64,000 nt of DNA from Idiomarina sp. GTDB taxonomy: Bacteria > Pseudomonadota > Gammaproteobacteria > Enterobacterales > Alteromonadaceae. The translations under genes and the position numbers were made by a program. The notes beneath the pieces were generated by a model. The model saw only the letters and a list, made by a program, of their open reading frames with translations. It was not told the origin of the DNA and ran no database searches. Positions 55,650 to 64,000 of this stretch are shown in pieces (position 1 is the first letter of the stretch; every line of letters begins with the position of its first letter). The DNA is taken from contig JAFIFP010000004.1 of NCBI GenBank assembly GCA_020831965.1, forward strand, positions 124,001-188,000. The letters are read 5' to 3'.

Positions 55650-56563
55650 CGGCGGCCTCCTTCCAATACGAGTAAAAGTTCACGCACGACCTTAGCCGCG
55701 AAGACATCGGAGTTACCAGTCGGGTCGATATCCGGAGAGAGCTCGACCACGTCGGCCCCCACCAAGTTACGCTCCCGCAACAGCTTGATGAGGCTGATAA
55801 ACGAATGGAAATCTTCACCACCTGGCTCGGGTGTACCGGTTCCCGGAAGGAAGGAAGGGTCGAAGTAATCTAAGTCGAGCGTCAAATAAATAGGGCGATC
55901 CGCTGGAATGGCGGCAACGCTCTCAAGGAAGTCCTTACGCGATGTACGAATGGTCTTGTTCTCGCGCATCCATTGATACTCCTCACGAGTACCTGAACGA
56001 ATGCCATACTGAATCAACTCATGCTTCGGCCCAAAATGATCCAAAGCACGGCGAATAATTGATGCATGAGAGTAGTGATAGCCGGTAAAGCCATCGCGTA
56101 AATCCGCATGGGCGTCGAGGTGCAATAATACCAAGTCTGGATACTGCTTGAGATACTTCACAATAGGCGCGTAAGAAATTGAATGCTCGCCACCTAAAGT
56201 GAGTACTTTGATCTTACTCGCGGCTAAATCCACGGGATCAAAAATACGGTTAAAGTCGTCAGTCGCGTGCTGCCATTGACGCTCCACATCGGTACTGTCA
56301 CCTAACTGCAAATTCCCCAAGTCGAAGAATTCTTTCTCTTCGAGATCATCGTCCTGATAGGGTGAATAGGATTCAATATCTTCTGATACTGATCGTAAAC
56401 CATTGGGACCGAAACGAGTTCCCTTACGGAAACAGGCAGTACCATCAAAACCGAAACCAATCAGGTAGGTGTTACCCGGTGTCATCTCTTTCGCTAAGTC
56501 CGCGCCAAAGTAGGCACGCACTGGCGTATCGAGAGTCACGGGTACGGGGAACGCTTGTGTCAA
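55646..56563 (-). CDS. speB: SpeB, agmatinase
   Basis: Manganese ureohydrolase that splits agmatine into putrescine and urea. 305 residues. Metal ligands: H127 in LGGEHSISY, D150/H152/D154 in LDAHADLRDG, and D230/D232 in LTLDLDYFDP. The frame starts with TTG at 56563: an in-frame TGA lies just two codons upstream and AGAGG sits nine bases before, so the TTG is the likely start and may limit expression. Transcribed before speA, the reverse of E. coli speAB order. Arginase cannot be fully excluded, but the neighbour argues for agmatinase. Confidence 0.9.
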   Translation of the reverse strand: MTQAFPVPVTLDTPVRAYFGADLAKEMTPGNTYLIGFGFDGTACFRKGTRFGPNGLRSVSEDIESYSPYQDDDLEEKEFFDLGNLQLGDSTDVERQWQHATDDFNRIFDPVDLAASKIKVLTLGGEHSISYAPIVKYLKQYPDLVLLHLDAHADLRDGFTGYHYSHASIIRRALDHFGPKHELIQYGIRSGTREEYQWMRENKTIRTSRKDFLESVAAIPADRPIYLTLDLDYFDPSFLPGTGTPEPGGEDFHSFISLIKLLRERNLVGADVVELSPDIDPTGNSDVFAAKVVRELLLVLEGGRR

Positions 56564-56620
56564 ATTTCAATACCTCTTCAATCTGTTTAAACAGCGATCG
56601 TGGCCCAAAAAGGGCGGCTA

Positions 56621-57634
56621 TTATGCGGTTTCACGGTCGCTTTTTGAAGCGAAATTTACGCCTTGTAAACCCAGCTGCAAATTCACGAGGCGCGGGTCTA
56701 AAGGCTTGTCTCGATCGTAGGTCAATGCCAGCGGAACCTCAACGACCCGTTCATTTTCTAACCCAATCATAACACCACTGGCGCCATCAAGGATGGCATG
56801 CACCGCAGCCTGCCCTAATTGCATCGATAAAATGCGATCTTGCGCATTAGGACGGCCACCGCGTTGTATATGTCCGAGGGGGCAGGGATGGCAGGTGACG
56901 CCAGTCGCTTTGGATAAACTATCGGCTAAAGCATGCACGCCGCCCGGCCACAAATTCTCGGACAACACTACTACGTAACTACTGTCGGGAAAGGCTTCCC
57001 GAGCTTGCAAAATATTGTCGGCAAGTTCCGGCAATTTTGGTTGTGGATCCATTTCGGGCAGAATCATTGCCTCTGCAGCGCTAGCAATGGCGGAGTGCAA
57101 GCCAATAAAGCCGGCGTGCCGCCCCATCACCTCAATAATGAATACCCGCGCCATGGCTTCGGCTGTTTCGCGTACTTTGTCGATGGCCTCCATGGCTGTG
57201 TCAACTGCGGTGGCAAAGCCAATGGTAATATCGGTGCCTGCAAGGTCGTTGTCGATGGTGCCCGGAATGCCAATAATTTGCCCTTGCCAGTGCTGAGCTA
57301 GATGAGACGCACCGCGAAACGAGCCATCGCCACCGATGACCACCAGTGCGCTGATGTCATGCTTGTCTAGTTGCTCGGCGGCTTTTTGCGCAGTCGCCTT
57401 TTCGCGAAACTCTGGATAGCGAGCACTTTTCAAGAAGGTTCCGCCACGCTGACTGACTAAGCGCATGTCGTCTGGATGAAGCGGTTGGGATAAGTCTTCC
57501 ACAATGCCACGAAAGCCATGGCGGAATCCGATCACTTCAATCCCTTCTTGCCAGGCGGTAATCACCACAGCACGGATACAGGCATTCATTCCGGGAGCGT
57601 CACCACCACTGGTGATTACGGCAATTTTCTTCAT
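56621..57634 (-). CDS. pfkA: PfkA, 6-phosphofructokinase
   Basis: Phosphorylates fructose 6-phosphate in glycolysis. 337 residues (E. coli 320). The ATP-site block ITSGGDAPGMNACIRAVV opens the protein. The GGDGS motif of ATP-dependent enzymes follows (VVIGGDGSFRGA), then the catalytic GIPGTIDNDLAGTD and the substrate block EVMGRHAGFIGLHSA. GGDGS rather than GGDDT indicates ATP, not pyrophosphate, as donor. It stands just upstream of speB on the same strand, separated by 57 bases that hold a CTGTTTAAACAG palindrome. Confidence 0.93.
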   Translation of the reverse strand: MKKIAVITSGGDAPGMNACIRAVVITAWQEGIEVIGFRHGFRGIVEDLSQPLHPDDMRLVSQRGGTFLKSARYPEFREKATAQKAAEQLDKHDISALVVIGGDGSFRGASHLAQHWQGQIIGIPGTIDNDLAGTDITIGFATAVDTAMEAIDKVRETAEAMARVFIIEVMGRHAGFIGLHSAIASAAEAMILPEMDPQPKLPELADNILQAREAFPDSSYVVVLSENLWPGGVHALADSLSKATGVTCHPCPLGHIQRGGRPNAQDRILSMQLGQAAVHAILDGASGVMIGLENERVVEVPLALTYDRDKPLDPRLVNLQLGLQGVNFASKSDRETA

Positions 57635-57756
57635 TGATCGATTCCTTACTAAAATGACTTTTCACAGCTTAACGGTTGTGCGCCCACTGACCAAGCCTGT
57701 TTTTCCCGTTACACTGGGTAATTACTGAAAATAATCACTATTCGCGAAGGAAATTT

Positions 57757-58824
57757 ATGAATCAAGCCGCACGCGTTGATGCGAATGAACTGCAAGCATT
57801 TGCCACGCAATGTTTTGAACGGGCCGGTGCTAGCGCGCCAGTAGCGCAAGCGATGGCCCAGTCCTTACTCGCAGGTGACCTCCTCGGCTTCCCAACGCAT
57901 GGCCTGCGCCGTCTTCCTTACAATGTGAAGCAGCTCTCTACTGGTGCAATGAAAGGTGAGGGGGAGCCCGAGGTGTTGAGTCAGCGCAGCGCTGTTGCTT
58001 GTTGGGACGCGCACAAGTTGCCGGGCTTGTATGTGATGCCACAGGCCGTCGCGGCAGCCTGCAAAATGGCCCGTCAAGCTGGCACAGGCACCATAGTGGT
58101 GCGGCGTGCAGAGCACGTGGCGAGTCTAGCGGCATATCTTGAACAGGCGACTGCGCAAGGGTTGGTGATTTCGATGATGTGTGCGACGCCCGCGCAAGCC
58201 AGTGTCGCTCCTTTTGGTGGTACTGAACGCTTGTTCTCGCCAAACCCTTTCGCCATTGGTGTGCCCGCAACCAAGGGAGCGTTGTTGCTCGATATGAGTT
58301 TTAGCGTGACAGCTGCTGGCAAGGTAAGACAGGCCTATGAACGGGGTGAAATGCTGCAATTTGACGCAATTGTGCTGCCTAATGGTCGTATAAGCCGCGA
58401 TCCGAAAGATTACATTGAGCAGGGTGGGGCACTATTACCACTCGGCGGAGCTGATCTTGGCTACAAAGGCTTCGGCTTATGTTTGATGAGTGAAGTATGG
58501 ACGATGGCTTTGTCGAATTATGGGCGTGTGGAAGGTGCCGATGACGGCGAGTGTAATTCTGTCTTTATTCAGGTAATGGATCCGGCTGCTTTTGGTGATG
58601 TGGCAGCCTTTCGTGATGTCACCGACGATCTGCTTCGCCGGTGTCGCGATAATACGCCTCGTGAGGTGAATCAGCCGGTGCGAGTGCCTGGAGAACGTGC
58701 ACTCGCTTTGAAACAACAGCAGCTGATAGAAGGTGTCTGGCTGGACGCACAAACCTGGCCGCGTTTGGTGTCTTGCGCCGAACGACTCGGGATCGAGCCG
58801 CCAACGGCGCTTGAGCTATCTTAA
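57757..58824 (+). CDS. Ldh-family NAD(P)-dependent oxidoreductase (malate/L-lactate type)
   Basis: 355 residues of the Ldh_2 fold, which differs from classic Rossmann lactate dehydrogenases. Typical text: GDLLGFPTHGLRRLPYNVKQL near the N-terminus (usually SHG), GTIVVRRAEHVASLAAY, FSPNPFAIGVPATKGALLLDMSFS and GYKGFGLCLMSEVW. Family members reduce 2-keto acids such as sulfolactate, ureidoglycolate, lactate or delta-1-piperideine-2-carboxylate; the substrate here is not readable. Divergent from pfkA. The stop is 35 bases from the convergent cyanophycinase-like gene. Confidence 0.85.
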   Translation: MNQAARVDANELQAFATQCFERAGASAPVAQAMAQSLLAGDLLGFPTHGLRRLPYNVKQLSTGAMKGEGEPEVLSQRSAVACWDAHKLPGLYVMPQAVAAACKMARQAGTGTIVVRRAEHVASLAAYLEQATAQGLVISMMCATPAQASVAPFGGTERLFSPNPFAIGVPATKGALLLDMSFSVTAAGKVRQAYERGEMLQFDAIVLPNGRISRDPKDYIEQGGALLPLGGADLGYKGFGLCLMSEVWTMALSNYGRVEGADDGECNSVFIQVMDPAAFGDVAAFRDVTDDLLRRCRDNTPREVNQPVRVPGERALALKQQQLIEGVWLDAQTWPRLVSCAERLGIEPPTALELS

Positions 58825-58859
58825 AGGCAGCATGGGTCTAAGTGCAGAGTCTTAAGAGC

Positions 58860-60533
58860 TCAGTCCCAAGAGAATGCCATCCCACCATTGACTACTTCGC
58901 AGCCATTCCCGACGTGAGCCAACTGGGTATCCTCTGAAGCGCGCAGTAACACAGAAATGCCGTCTCGTGTCAGCGTCAGAAGCGGATTCCGGCGGCATTG
59001 TTGCAGTGCGGCGGTAATAGTTCGATCACGCAGGAACACTCCTTCACCGGAACTACCTTGGTCGCCGGCAGCCTGGGCTGCGAAATCTACGGCAACTAGG
59101 CCTTGCGCGGTCAGTGTGCCGCGCGAACCATGGCGTAAATAATGAAAGTAGCTGGCAACACTTTGCTCACCTTGGATCGGCTGTTCAATAAAGAACACGC
59201 CATGCGCCCCTGCCACCTCAAATTCTCCGGTTTGCACGTTCACTAATAAAGCGGTGGTTTCATCGACACCAACAGCCAGAGGAGTATTCGTTGCCGCGGC
59301 TAGCTTGAGCAGTCGTGCTTGTCGCCCACGCTCAGAAAAATGCGTATCGAGTAAACCAAAAGGAAAGAGCTGAATTCCGCCTTCAGGATGATAAGTCAGG
59401 CTATCTGCATGCAAAGATGCAGGGCAGTCTTGAGCGCGCTCACAGTCTGTGGCTGGCGGCGCCCCTGCATGTGCGCCATCACGCAAGGCGCTTTCACTCG
59501 AGCCATTTGAAATCATTGGTGCGCTTGGCATGATGGCGGTGCCCGCACTCGTGCCGCCTGCAATCATTTCGCCTTCTTGCACGCGGTGTTGCAGTGCTGT
59601 TAGCCATGGCGTGGCGCTACCGTCGGGGAAATGAAAAGCCGCCCGGGTGAGCGTTTGATCGCCCCCATTAATGAACAGGCCTTGCGCCGAGTTGATGGCG
59701 TCGGCGAGTTGTTCTGGATGCTCGCAATAATGCTGCTGTATGTCAGCAAGATGAGGGTACTTTGCCGCACGATCGAAGCTAATCTGTGTGCTTTCACGGT
59801 ATTTGTCGATAGCACCACATTCGCCAGCGGCTAGGGCATGGGTAAAGCCCGCGTCGATAGGTAACCAGCGAACCTCTGCCCCTGCGTTTTTAAACGCATT
59901 CACGTAAAAATCCACCGCGTCGAAGCTGTCGCGACCGGAAGCGGTGACCACCAAAATGGCTGGCTTCTCGTTGTCTGTTAGCCTGTTTGCTTGTTCGACA
60001 AAGCGATAAAACAAGCCTGCGCCCGCAGGCTCTTTGCTGAGATCTAGGCGCACTTGCTCTTGGCGGGTCTGAGATTCGGCTTGCTGTAGGGTATCGCGAA
60101 TCAGATACCATTCCCGGTCGTACAGATTACGCCATAGATTTGGGTAGGTATTGCGCAGTATCCGCGTGAGTTCACTCAGTGCGATAGCTTGGTCGCCAAA
60201 TCGACCCTGCAATTGATTGAGCATGCGCTCCACATCGCGACGAATTTCGGTCCGACCATTGCTCGTTGATGCAGTCCAAATTGATGACGCGAGAATGCGC
60301 TCAATATTCGTTTTTGAGAGTTCAACTTGCACCCCTTGACGCATGGATTCGTCGATCCAATTTGTGTCTGTGCAATTTCCTGGCGACATGCTTGAACAGG
60401 TGTTTAATGATCCTCCGGCAAGCATAAGTTGCCAAGTGAGAGTGTCTTCTTGAGTGTTCTCTGAATCTTCCGCAAGTATCGGAAAAGTCAGTAAAATTAA
60501 GGCCCACAGCGGGAACGAGCGCAGACGGAACAT
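58860..60533 (-). CDS. Secreted cyanophycinase-like serine peptidase (S51 family)
   Basis: 557 residues from the ATG at 60533, preceded by AGGA (a TTG six codons upstream is less likely). A signal peptide ends near LAEDS (residue ~22). Peptidase S51 signatures: ILVVTASG, FINGGDQTLTR, the Ser nucleophile in GGTSAGTAIM, and a His in THFSERGRQARL. It is far longer than cytosolic PepE (229) or cyanophycinase (~270) because of an N-terminal region (~30-190) that I do not recognise and an insert with two Cys (DCERAQDC). It likely cleaves Asp-containing peptides in the periplasm or outside. Divergent from the TonB receptor. Confidence 0.82.
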   Translation of the reverse strand: MFRLRSFPLWALILLTFPILAEDSENTQEDTLTWQLMLAGGSLNTCSSMSPGNCTDTNWIDESMRQGVQVELSKTNIERILASSIWTASTSNGRTEIRRDVERMLNQLQGRFGDQAIALSELTRILRNTYPNLWRNLYDREWYLIRDTLQQAESQTRQEQVRLDLSKEPAGAGLFYRFVEQANRLTDNEKPAILVVTASGRDSFDAVDFYVNAFKNAGAEVRWLPIDAGFTHALAAGECGAIDKYRESTQISFDRAAKYPHLADIQQHYCEHPEQLADAINSAQGLFINGGDQTLTRAAFHFPDGSATPWLTALQHRVQEGEMIAGGTSAGTAIMPSAPMISNGSSESALRDGAHAGAPPATDCERAQDCPASLHADSLTYHPEGGIQLFPFGLLDTHFSERGRQARLLKLAAATNTPLAVGVDETTALLVNVQTGEFEVAGAHGVFFIEQPIQGEQSVASYFHYLRHGSRGTLTAQGLVAVDFAAQAAGDQGSSGEGVFLRDRTITAALQQCRRNPLLTLTRDGISVLLRASEDTQLAHVGNGCEVVNGGMAFSWD

Positions 60534-60940
60534 GTTAAAATCCTGATCCAAGAGAATTGACAGCCTGAAAAACTAATGCTAAACCATTGCCTAAGTCAAC
60601 GCTCGATTTCGGTTGTCATACCAATTTGGTGACAAGTTAGCGTACCGAAAATGAGACTTTAAATTCATTACAACGCTCGGGAGTTAGACAGCGAATTTAT
60701 GCTTAAAAAAGCGATGCGACTGTCAACCTATCACTACCAGAGTTTCTACCTTTCCGAATGGTGGGACGAATAGCGCACGCCTGACAATTCGATTGTCATT
60801 GGCGGCCTTTTTGTGTCTGTCATTTGGTGCCCTCAGCACCTTTCCTTAGCTCGTAAAAAAACAGAAAAAGCCTTCGTGTGCCCGGTATTCAGCTGCGGTA
60901 TCCACGAAAAAGGCGATGTAACAACCAGTGAGGTTTGATT
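60534..60940. other. Divergent intergenic region, cyanophycinase-like / TonB receptor
   Basis: 407 bases without a gene. Near the receptor, GCCTTCGTG (60872) and CACGAAAAAGGC (60903) can form an imperfect hairpin in the leader. GATTGTCAT/TCTGTCATTTGG half-sites occur near 60790-60825 but do not make a convincing Pho box. No Fur-type palindrome seen. Confidence 0.4.
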
Positions 60941-63730
60941 ATGTTGATCAAGTGGAATACTCAACTCCCGTTGATGGGCTTCGCCCTGTCTGCCGTAACG
61001 CTCGCCCTCATGGCGCAGCCTAACTTAGCGCATGCGAATGAAACGCAAGAAAACGAAGAGGAAGAAGCAACTCCTCAGCGTGTTGAACGAATTCAAGTAA
61101 CCGGTTCACAAATCCGAGGCGTCGATTTAGAAGGCGCTCAACCACTTATTTCCATTGGCGAGGCCGAAATTCGTAACTCGTCAGCAACCACCGTCAGTGA
61201 ATTACTGCGTGAAGTGGGCCAGACCCGCGGCGGGGAAGGTAGCTTCTCGACCTTCGCTAGTGGTGCATTGCAAGGGGACTCGCCGGTCGGTCAAGCGGCT
61301 GCTTCACTGCGTGGTTTAGGTGCGTCATCGACGCTTACGCTGATTAACGGTCGCCGGGTCAGTGCAAGCTCTTTCGCCAACAATTTTGAGAACTTTGTCG
61401 ACATTAACTCGATTCCGCTGAGTGCTATTGAGCGGATTGATATTCTTGCCACGGGTGCTTCGGCGACCTATGGCGCTGATGCAATTGCCGGTGTTATCAA
61501 CTACGTGCTGCGTCGCGATTACGAAGGCGCTGAGATCAATGTTAGCTACGGTAACTCGGAAGCAAGCTCTGACGACGGCAAAACCAATGTAAATATCATT
61601 GCAGGTCGTAATTTCGGTGAAGACACGAATGTCACAGTGTTCTTTGACTACTACGATCGTAAACCGCTGTTCGACCGCGATCGTGAGCGCACGGCGCAAA
61701 GCTTTTTCCCAAGTCAGCAAGGTATCTACCCCAGCTGGAACACTCAATGGTTCGATGACGATGACTATGTTGAAGCAACCTGTCCAGCAGACCTGTTTGG
61801 TGAGGGGCGTTTCGGCGAGTATTGCGAATACAATCAGAATGCTTATCTACCGACTTACACTGCTCTGGAGTCGATGGGCGTCGGTGCCATGATTACTCAC
61901 CACATGGGTGATATCACTTGGTTTACCGAAGTCATGTACAGCCGCACCGAAGCGCGCAGTAACTCTACGGCGGCGCCTTGGAGCGGCTTCGAAGTGGACT
62001 TCAATCACCCGAATATGCCCGCAGAGCTGCGCGATCGCTTCTTCGATTTGTGGGATGACCTTGGCGTGCCAGATGAGGACTTCATTCTGGGATGGGGACG
62101 TTTCCCTGACGGACGAACACTCGAAAACACCACGGAAAGCATTCGCTTAGTGACGGGTCTTGAAGGCAGTTGGGGTGAGTGGTTCTGGGAAGGCGCCTTA
62201 AGCTATTCAGAGTCGCGTTCAGAGCAACGTGCCGTTGCGGGTATTTACAATCGTGCTCGCTTTGAAGCCTCACTATTTGGTGAACTTTGCGCGGATGGCT
62301 CGACTAACTGTTCGCCAAATGAGGGTGGACTTTGGTACAACCCCTTCGGCGGTCAACAGCAGCAAGATCCTACAGTGATTGGTCTACTTCAGGAAAGCTT
62401 GCCACGAAATGGCGTGTCGAAGCTCTACAGCGCCGACTTCCGGAGTTCAGGCGACCTGTTCTACTTAGACTCAGGCCCTGTTGCGGCAGCTGTGGGTGTG
62501 GAGATGCGTCGCGAAGAAATTAGTGATAGCCCAGATCCACTCGCTCGTGGAACCTTCGAAAATAACTTTGAGCCGGGTGTGATCGGCTTTGGTTCTACTG
62601 GTGCCTCGGCAAGCCGTGATCAATGGGCGGTGTTTGCTGAAGTATTTGTACCCGTCACGGACCGCTTGAATGCGCAAATTGCAGGTCGTTACGATCACTA
62701 TTCAGATTTCGGTGGTGAGTTTAACCCGAAAGTAGGTTTGCGCTATGAACTGACTAATGATCTTTTATTACGTGCATCATGGGCACAATCGTTCCGTGCT
62801 CCTTCACTGAGCCAAGTGGGCGCAGAGATTACCCTGAGCTCCGCGGCTGTTGATTGTAAGCCTGAGTTCATCGGTAATTACTGTACCGGTGGATTCCCAG
62901 ACTTCTCTATTCTGACCAAGGTTTACGGTAATGACGAGTTGGAAGCAGAAGATTCAGAGTCGTTCAGTGCCGGTTTTGCCTGGAGTCCAAATCGTGATGT
63001 CACAGTGACTTTCGATTACTGGCGCTTCGAGCACAACAACATTGTAGGTGTCGACCCAGAGTTCTTCATGCGTCGTACTTTGACCGACCCGTCACTGCGT
63101 TTCTGTGGCCAGGTTCCAGCGGATGTGTCACAAGGTGTGGGCTTCGAAGAGTGTGATGAGAACGGAGTCGGTGTAGTGACCAGTCGTATTGATGGTGACG
63201 TGCATTTACAACTTGAGAACTTAGGTATTCAGAAAACCGAAGGTCTTGATTTCACTTACACGCACTATTTCGATATTGACGGTGTTGCGCGCTTCACTTG
63301 GTTGACCGATGTGACCCATTTGCTGAGCTTTGACCGTCAGTTGTCACAACAAGCGGATACCGAGAAATTAGCAAGTACCTTCCGTTACCCACGCACCATC
63401 TTTACCAATACCCTGCGCTGGGATCGTGATCGTCTGTTCGGTAACATTCGTGTGCAATACACCAGTGGCTATGACGACGATATCGAAACCTTGGGCCAAG
63501 CTGACTTGGATCGTTTAGGTATTACAGCGGATCGCAAGGTTCCAAGCTGGACGAAGGTCAACACGACTGTCGGTTATGAGTTCTCTGATAACTTTACCGT
63601 GCGTTTCAACATTGAAAACCTGTTCGACCGTCAAGCGCCTTATGCGTATGGCACGAGCGCTAATGTTGACCACTTCAACCACGACACGATGGGACGGTTC
63701 TATCGCGTGAGCGCGACCTACCGTTTCTAA
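60941..63730 (+). CDS. TonB-dependent outer-membrane receptor
   Basis: 929 residues from the ATG at 60941, which has GTGAGG upstream; a TTG two codons earlier is also open. The signal peptide ends AHA (residue ~32). An acidic linker (NETQENEEEEA) leads to the possible TonB box ERIQVTGS and a plug domain (~50-175) with LINGRRV and SATYGADAIAGVINYVLRR. The barrel follows and the protein ends in Phe, as outer-membrane proteins do. It belongs to the group with ITGSRI-like starts often linked to peptide or complex organic uptake. It faces a secreted peptidase and precedes a YfcC-like permease, so peptide or amino-acid import is plausible (inference). Confidence 0.9.
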   Translation: MLIKWNTQLPLMGFALSAVTLALMAQPNLAHANETQENEEEEATPQRVERIQVTGSQIRGVDLEGAQPLISIGEAEIRNSSATTVSELLREVGQTRGGEGSFSTFASGALQGDSPVGQAAASLRGLGASSTLTLINGRRVSASSFANNFENFVDINSIPLSAIERIDILATGASATYGADAIAGVINYVLRRDYEGAEINVSYGNSEASSDDGKTNVNIIAGRNFGEDTNVTVFFDYYDRKPLFDRDRERTAQSFFPSQQGIYPSWNTQWFDDDDYVEATCPADLFGEGRFGEYCEYNQNAYLPTYTALESMGVGAMITHHMGDITWFTEVMYSRTEARSNSTAAPWSGFEVDFNHPNMPAELRDRFFDLWDDLGVPDEDFILGWGRFPDGRTLENTTESIRLVTGLEGSWGEWFWEGALSYSESRSEQRAVAGIYNRARFEASLFGELCADGSTNCSPNEGGLWYNPFGGQQQQDPTVIGLLQESLPRNGVSKLYSADFRSSGDLFYLDSGPVAAAVGVEMRREEISDSPDPLARGTFENNFEPGVIGFGSTGASASRDQWAVFAEVFVPVTDRLNAQIAGRYDHYSDFGGEFNPKVGLRYELTNDLLLRASWAQSFRAPSLSQVGAEITLSSAAVDCKPEFIGNYCTGGFPDFSILTKVYGNDELEAEDSESFSAGFAWSPNRDVTVTFDYWRFEHNNIVGVDPEFFMRRTLTDPSLRFCGQVPADVSQGVGFEECDENGVGVVTSRIDGDVHLQLENLGIQKTEGLDFTYTHYFDIDGVARFTWLTDVTHLLSFDRQLSQQADTEKLASTFRYPRTIFTNTLRWDRDRLFGNIRVQYTSGYDDDIETLGQADLDRLGITADRKVPSWTKVNTTVGYEFSDNFTVRFNIENLFDRQAPYAYGTSANVDHFNHDTMGRFYRVSATYRF

Positions 63731-63775
63731 GGTGATAAAGAATGCGCCGTTGGAGACGACGGCGTACACTCCAGA

Positions 63776-63799
63776 TGCGGGGAGCTTCTACTCCCCGCA
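63776..63799 (+). terminator. Hairpin between the TonB receptor and the permease
   Basis: TGCGGGGAG and CTCCCCGCA form a perfect 9-bp stem with a CTTCTA loop, the same loop as at the gcvH-gcvP hairpin. The bases behind it are only moderately T-rich, so it may give partial termination before the permease start at 63827. Confidence 0.5.
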
Positions 63800-63826
63800 G
63801 TTGTTCGTGGCAGTGGAAACCAACTT

Positions 63827-64000
63827 ATGAAATCGATGGAAGCATCCCGGCGCATGCCGGACACGCTGGTTATCTTATTTTTTGTGACGCTGCTTGCAGC
63901 GGCACTTACATGGCTTGTGCCAGCCGGGCAATTCAGTACGGAAACCGTCACGCGCGATACGCCTTCAGGCCTGCAGGAACGCGAGTTAATTCTGGCGGAG
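63827..64000 (+). CDS. YfcC-like permease, N-terminal part (cut by window end)
   Basis: Only the first 58 codons are present. RMPDTLVILFFVTLLAAALT followed by WLVPAGQF is the typical start of the YfcC/DcuC-like C4-dicarboxylate or basic amino-acid carriers (first helix, then the VPAG turn). The ATG at 63827 has GTGGAAA upstream. About 400 residues are expected beyond the window. It probably forms a uptake unit with the TonB receptor before it. Confidence 0.65.
   Translation, partial: MKSMEASRRMPDTLVILFFVTLLAAALTWLVPAGQFSTETVTRDTPSGLQERELILAE

Noticed and set aside
60780..60830. Pho box in front of the TonB receptor
   Set aside because: Only isolated TGTCAT half-sites with wrong spacing; no match comparable to the pst boxes.

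Overview
The window reads as chromosomal DNA of a marine gammaproteobacterium in the order Alteromonadales, most likely Idiomarinaceae (Idiomarina, Pseudidiomarina or Aliidiomarina type). The basis is gene content and order: phoR-pstSCAB-phoU, zapA/ygfB-pepP-ubiH-ubiI followed by gcvTHP, a typical gammaproteobacterial 6S RNA, aceB-aceA with aceK, speB-speA, an NhaD sodium/proton antiporter, and many secreted peptidases with few sugar genes. This assignment is inference; no marker gene such as 16S rRNA is present. No prophage, CRISPR array or complete insertion sequence is visible.

Layout. 1-8164: phosphate regulon (phoR end, pstS, pstC, pstA, pstB, phoU), with good Pho boxes in front of both pstS and pstC and a strong terminator between them. 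8165-8451: a mobile-looking palindromic element. 8452-11037 (minus): fau-rpiA-serA. 11113-13176 (plus): a lipoprotein amidohydrolase and a PH-domain membrane protein. 13200-13896 (minus): an untracked 42-codon ORF, 6S RNA and zapA. 14083-18481 (plus): ygfB, pepP, ubiH, ubiI. 18513-24023: a LysR regulator divergent from gcvT-gcvH-gcvP. 24090-26540: a more A+T-rich accessory patch with a broken small membrane gene and an orphan PD-(D/E)XK-type protein. 26544-31392: a c-di-GMP protein, a serine hydrolase and an M28 peptidase. 31546-41051 (plus): a tight six-gene run ending in a TolB-propeller amidohydrolase. 41101-41530: a REP/BIME-like cluster. 41651-50810: chemoreceptor, LysR, aceK, then aceA, aceB and an MBL-fold protein on the minus strand. 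51018-53266: nhaD, a second palindromic element and an NTR-like secreted protein. 53282-57634: direct repeats, tRNA-Phe, then speB-speA and pfkA (minus). 57757-64000: an Ldh-family oxidoreductase, a secreted cyanophycinase-like peptidase, a TonB-dependent receptor and the start of a YfcC-like permease.

How the genes work together. The first block senses and imports phosphate. The middle block combines one-carbon metabolism (serA, gcvTHP, fau), ubiquinone hydroxylation and cell division housekeeping. The glyoxylate shunt, the secreted M28, S51 and beta-lactamase-fold hydrolases, the permeases and the TonB receptor fit an organism living on peptides and amino acids in salt water. The least explained items are the orphan nuclease-like gene with its frameshifted neighbour, the two GGGTCAGA palindromic elements, the REP cluster, and a conserved-looking membrane protein of unknown function at 32333-33691.
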